From positions 1 through 24,698 of the forward strand of contig CAZBJW010000035.1 of assembly GCA_964492135.1 (NCBI GenBank): 24,698 nt of DNA. The letters are read 5' to 3'. Under the pieces are notes generated by a model. The model was not told where the DNA came from and searched no databases. It saw nothing but the letters and a program-made list of their open reading frames with translations. Position numbers and translations under genes: made by a program. The stretch is from CAYGAW01 sp964492135. Lineage in GTDB: Bacteria; Chloroflexota; Anaerolineae; UBA7937; B3-Chlor. Below are positions 24,539 through 24,698 of this stretch, piece after piece. Position 1 is the first letter of the stretch; every line of letters begins with the position of its first letter.

Positions 24539-24698
24539 CCCAGCGCCCTCGCCGTGTAATCGAGGGCCTGCTCGAGGTCAGCGATCAGGTCGTCGGTATC
24601 CTCGATGCCCACGGAGTAACGAATCAAGCCCTCCGGAATACCCAGCGCCTCGCGCTCCTCCGCCGTACACTCCACGTGGCTGGTGGTGGCCGGTGGGC
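24535..24698 (-). CDS. Cystathionine gamma-synthase/lyase or O-acylhomoserine sulfhydrylase family, C-terminal fragment (partial)
   Basis: The minus strand encodes 53 residues running in from the window edge and ending at TAG (24537-24535). The fragment contains TTSHVECTAEEREALGIPEG followed by LIRYSVGIEDTDDLIADLEQ. This is the hallmark C-terminus of the PLP-dependent Cys/Met metabolism family (metB, metC, metY, metZ), in which TTSHxxM, GIPEGLIR and SVGIED are conserved. The exact enzyme cannot be told from the tail alone. The usual SHASM-type Met is replaced by Glu-Cys here (SHVEC). It converges with the glycosyltransferase gene. Confidence 0.85.
   Translation of the reverse strand, partial: PPATTSHVECTAEEREALGIPEGLIRYSVGIEDTDDLIADLEQALDYTARALG

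Overview
The window is about 24.7 kb of gene-dense bacterial DNA with moderately high GC. Gene content and protein style suggest a member of the Chloroflexota, perhaps Anaerolineae-like. The signs are an actinobacterial/Chloroflexota-type RpoC with a long charged insertion after its first zinc finger, a Bacillus-type glutamine synthetase, a SpoIIM-like membrane protein, a Thr/Pro-linker lipoprotein, and GTG starts beside strong AGGAGG ribosome sites. This placement is inference, because no 16S rRNA is present. Most of the window is core or housekeeping genome. I found no transposase, phage gene, CRISPR array or integron.

Layout. Positions 1-3806 hold a BMP/NupOPQ-type nucleoside-like ABC importer: an ATPase with two nucleotide-binding domains and two permeases, with the tail of an upstream gene at 1-33. 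Next is a tRNA-Glu(CTC) with its own promoter (4044-4116). A perfect consensus sigma-70 promoter (4314-4342) and a leader of about 290 nt with a possible attenuator precede a stand-alone rpoC. The rpoC gene is followed on the same strand by a four-S1-domain RNA-binding protein with a very acidic repetitive tail and by two small single-span membrane proteins, ending at a likely terminator (11673-11703). On the minus strand come trpS, whose product carries an iron-sulfur-type cysteine motif, and a MacB/LolD-like two-gene ABC exporter. The 380-nt gap upstream of the exporter holds an operator-like repeat cluster and the promoter of deoB (plus strand).

After deoB come a convergent DUF169 gene and, divergently from it, a SpoIIM-like membrane protein gene; their two promoters lie only 19 bp apart. 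The ssb gene follows with its own promoter. The minus-strand pair glnA then lipoprotein gene converges on ssb. A GT39-like membrane glycosyltransferase gene diverges from glnA. At the right edge is the C-terminal fragment of a cystathionine gamma-synthase-family PLP enzyme on the minus strand.

Functionally, the importer and phosphopentomutase fit nucleoside salvage: uptake, then ribose-1-phosphate to ribose-5-phosphate. They are 13 kb apart and not co-transcribed. No clearly new defence or mobile system is visible. The most notable points are the predicted Fe-S TrpRS, the uncoupled rpoC with its strong promoter and leader, the S1 protein with its repeat-built acidic tail, and several compact promoter/operator arrangements.
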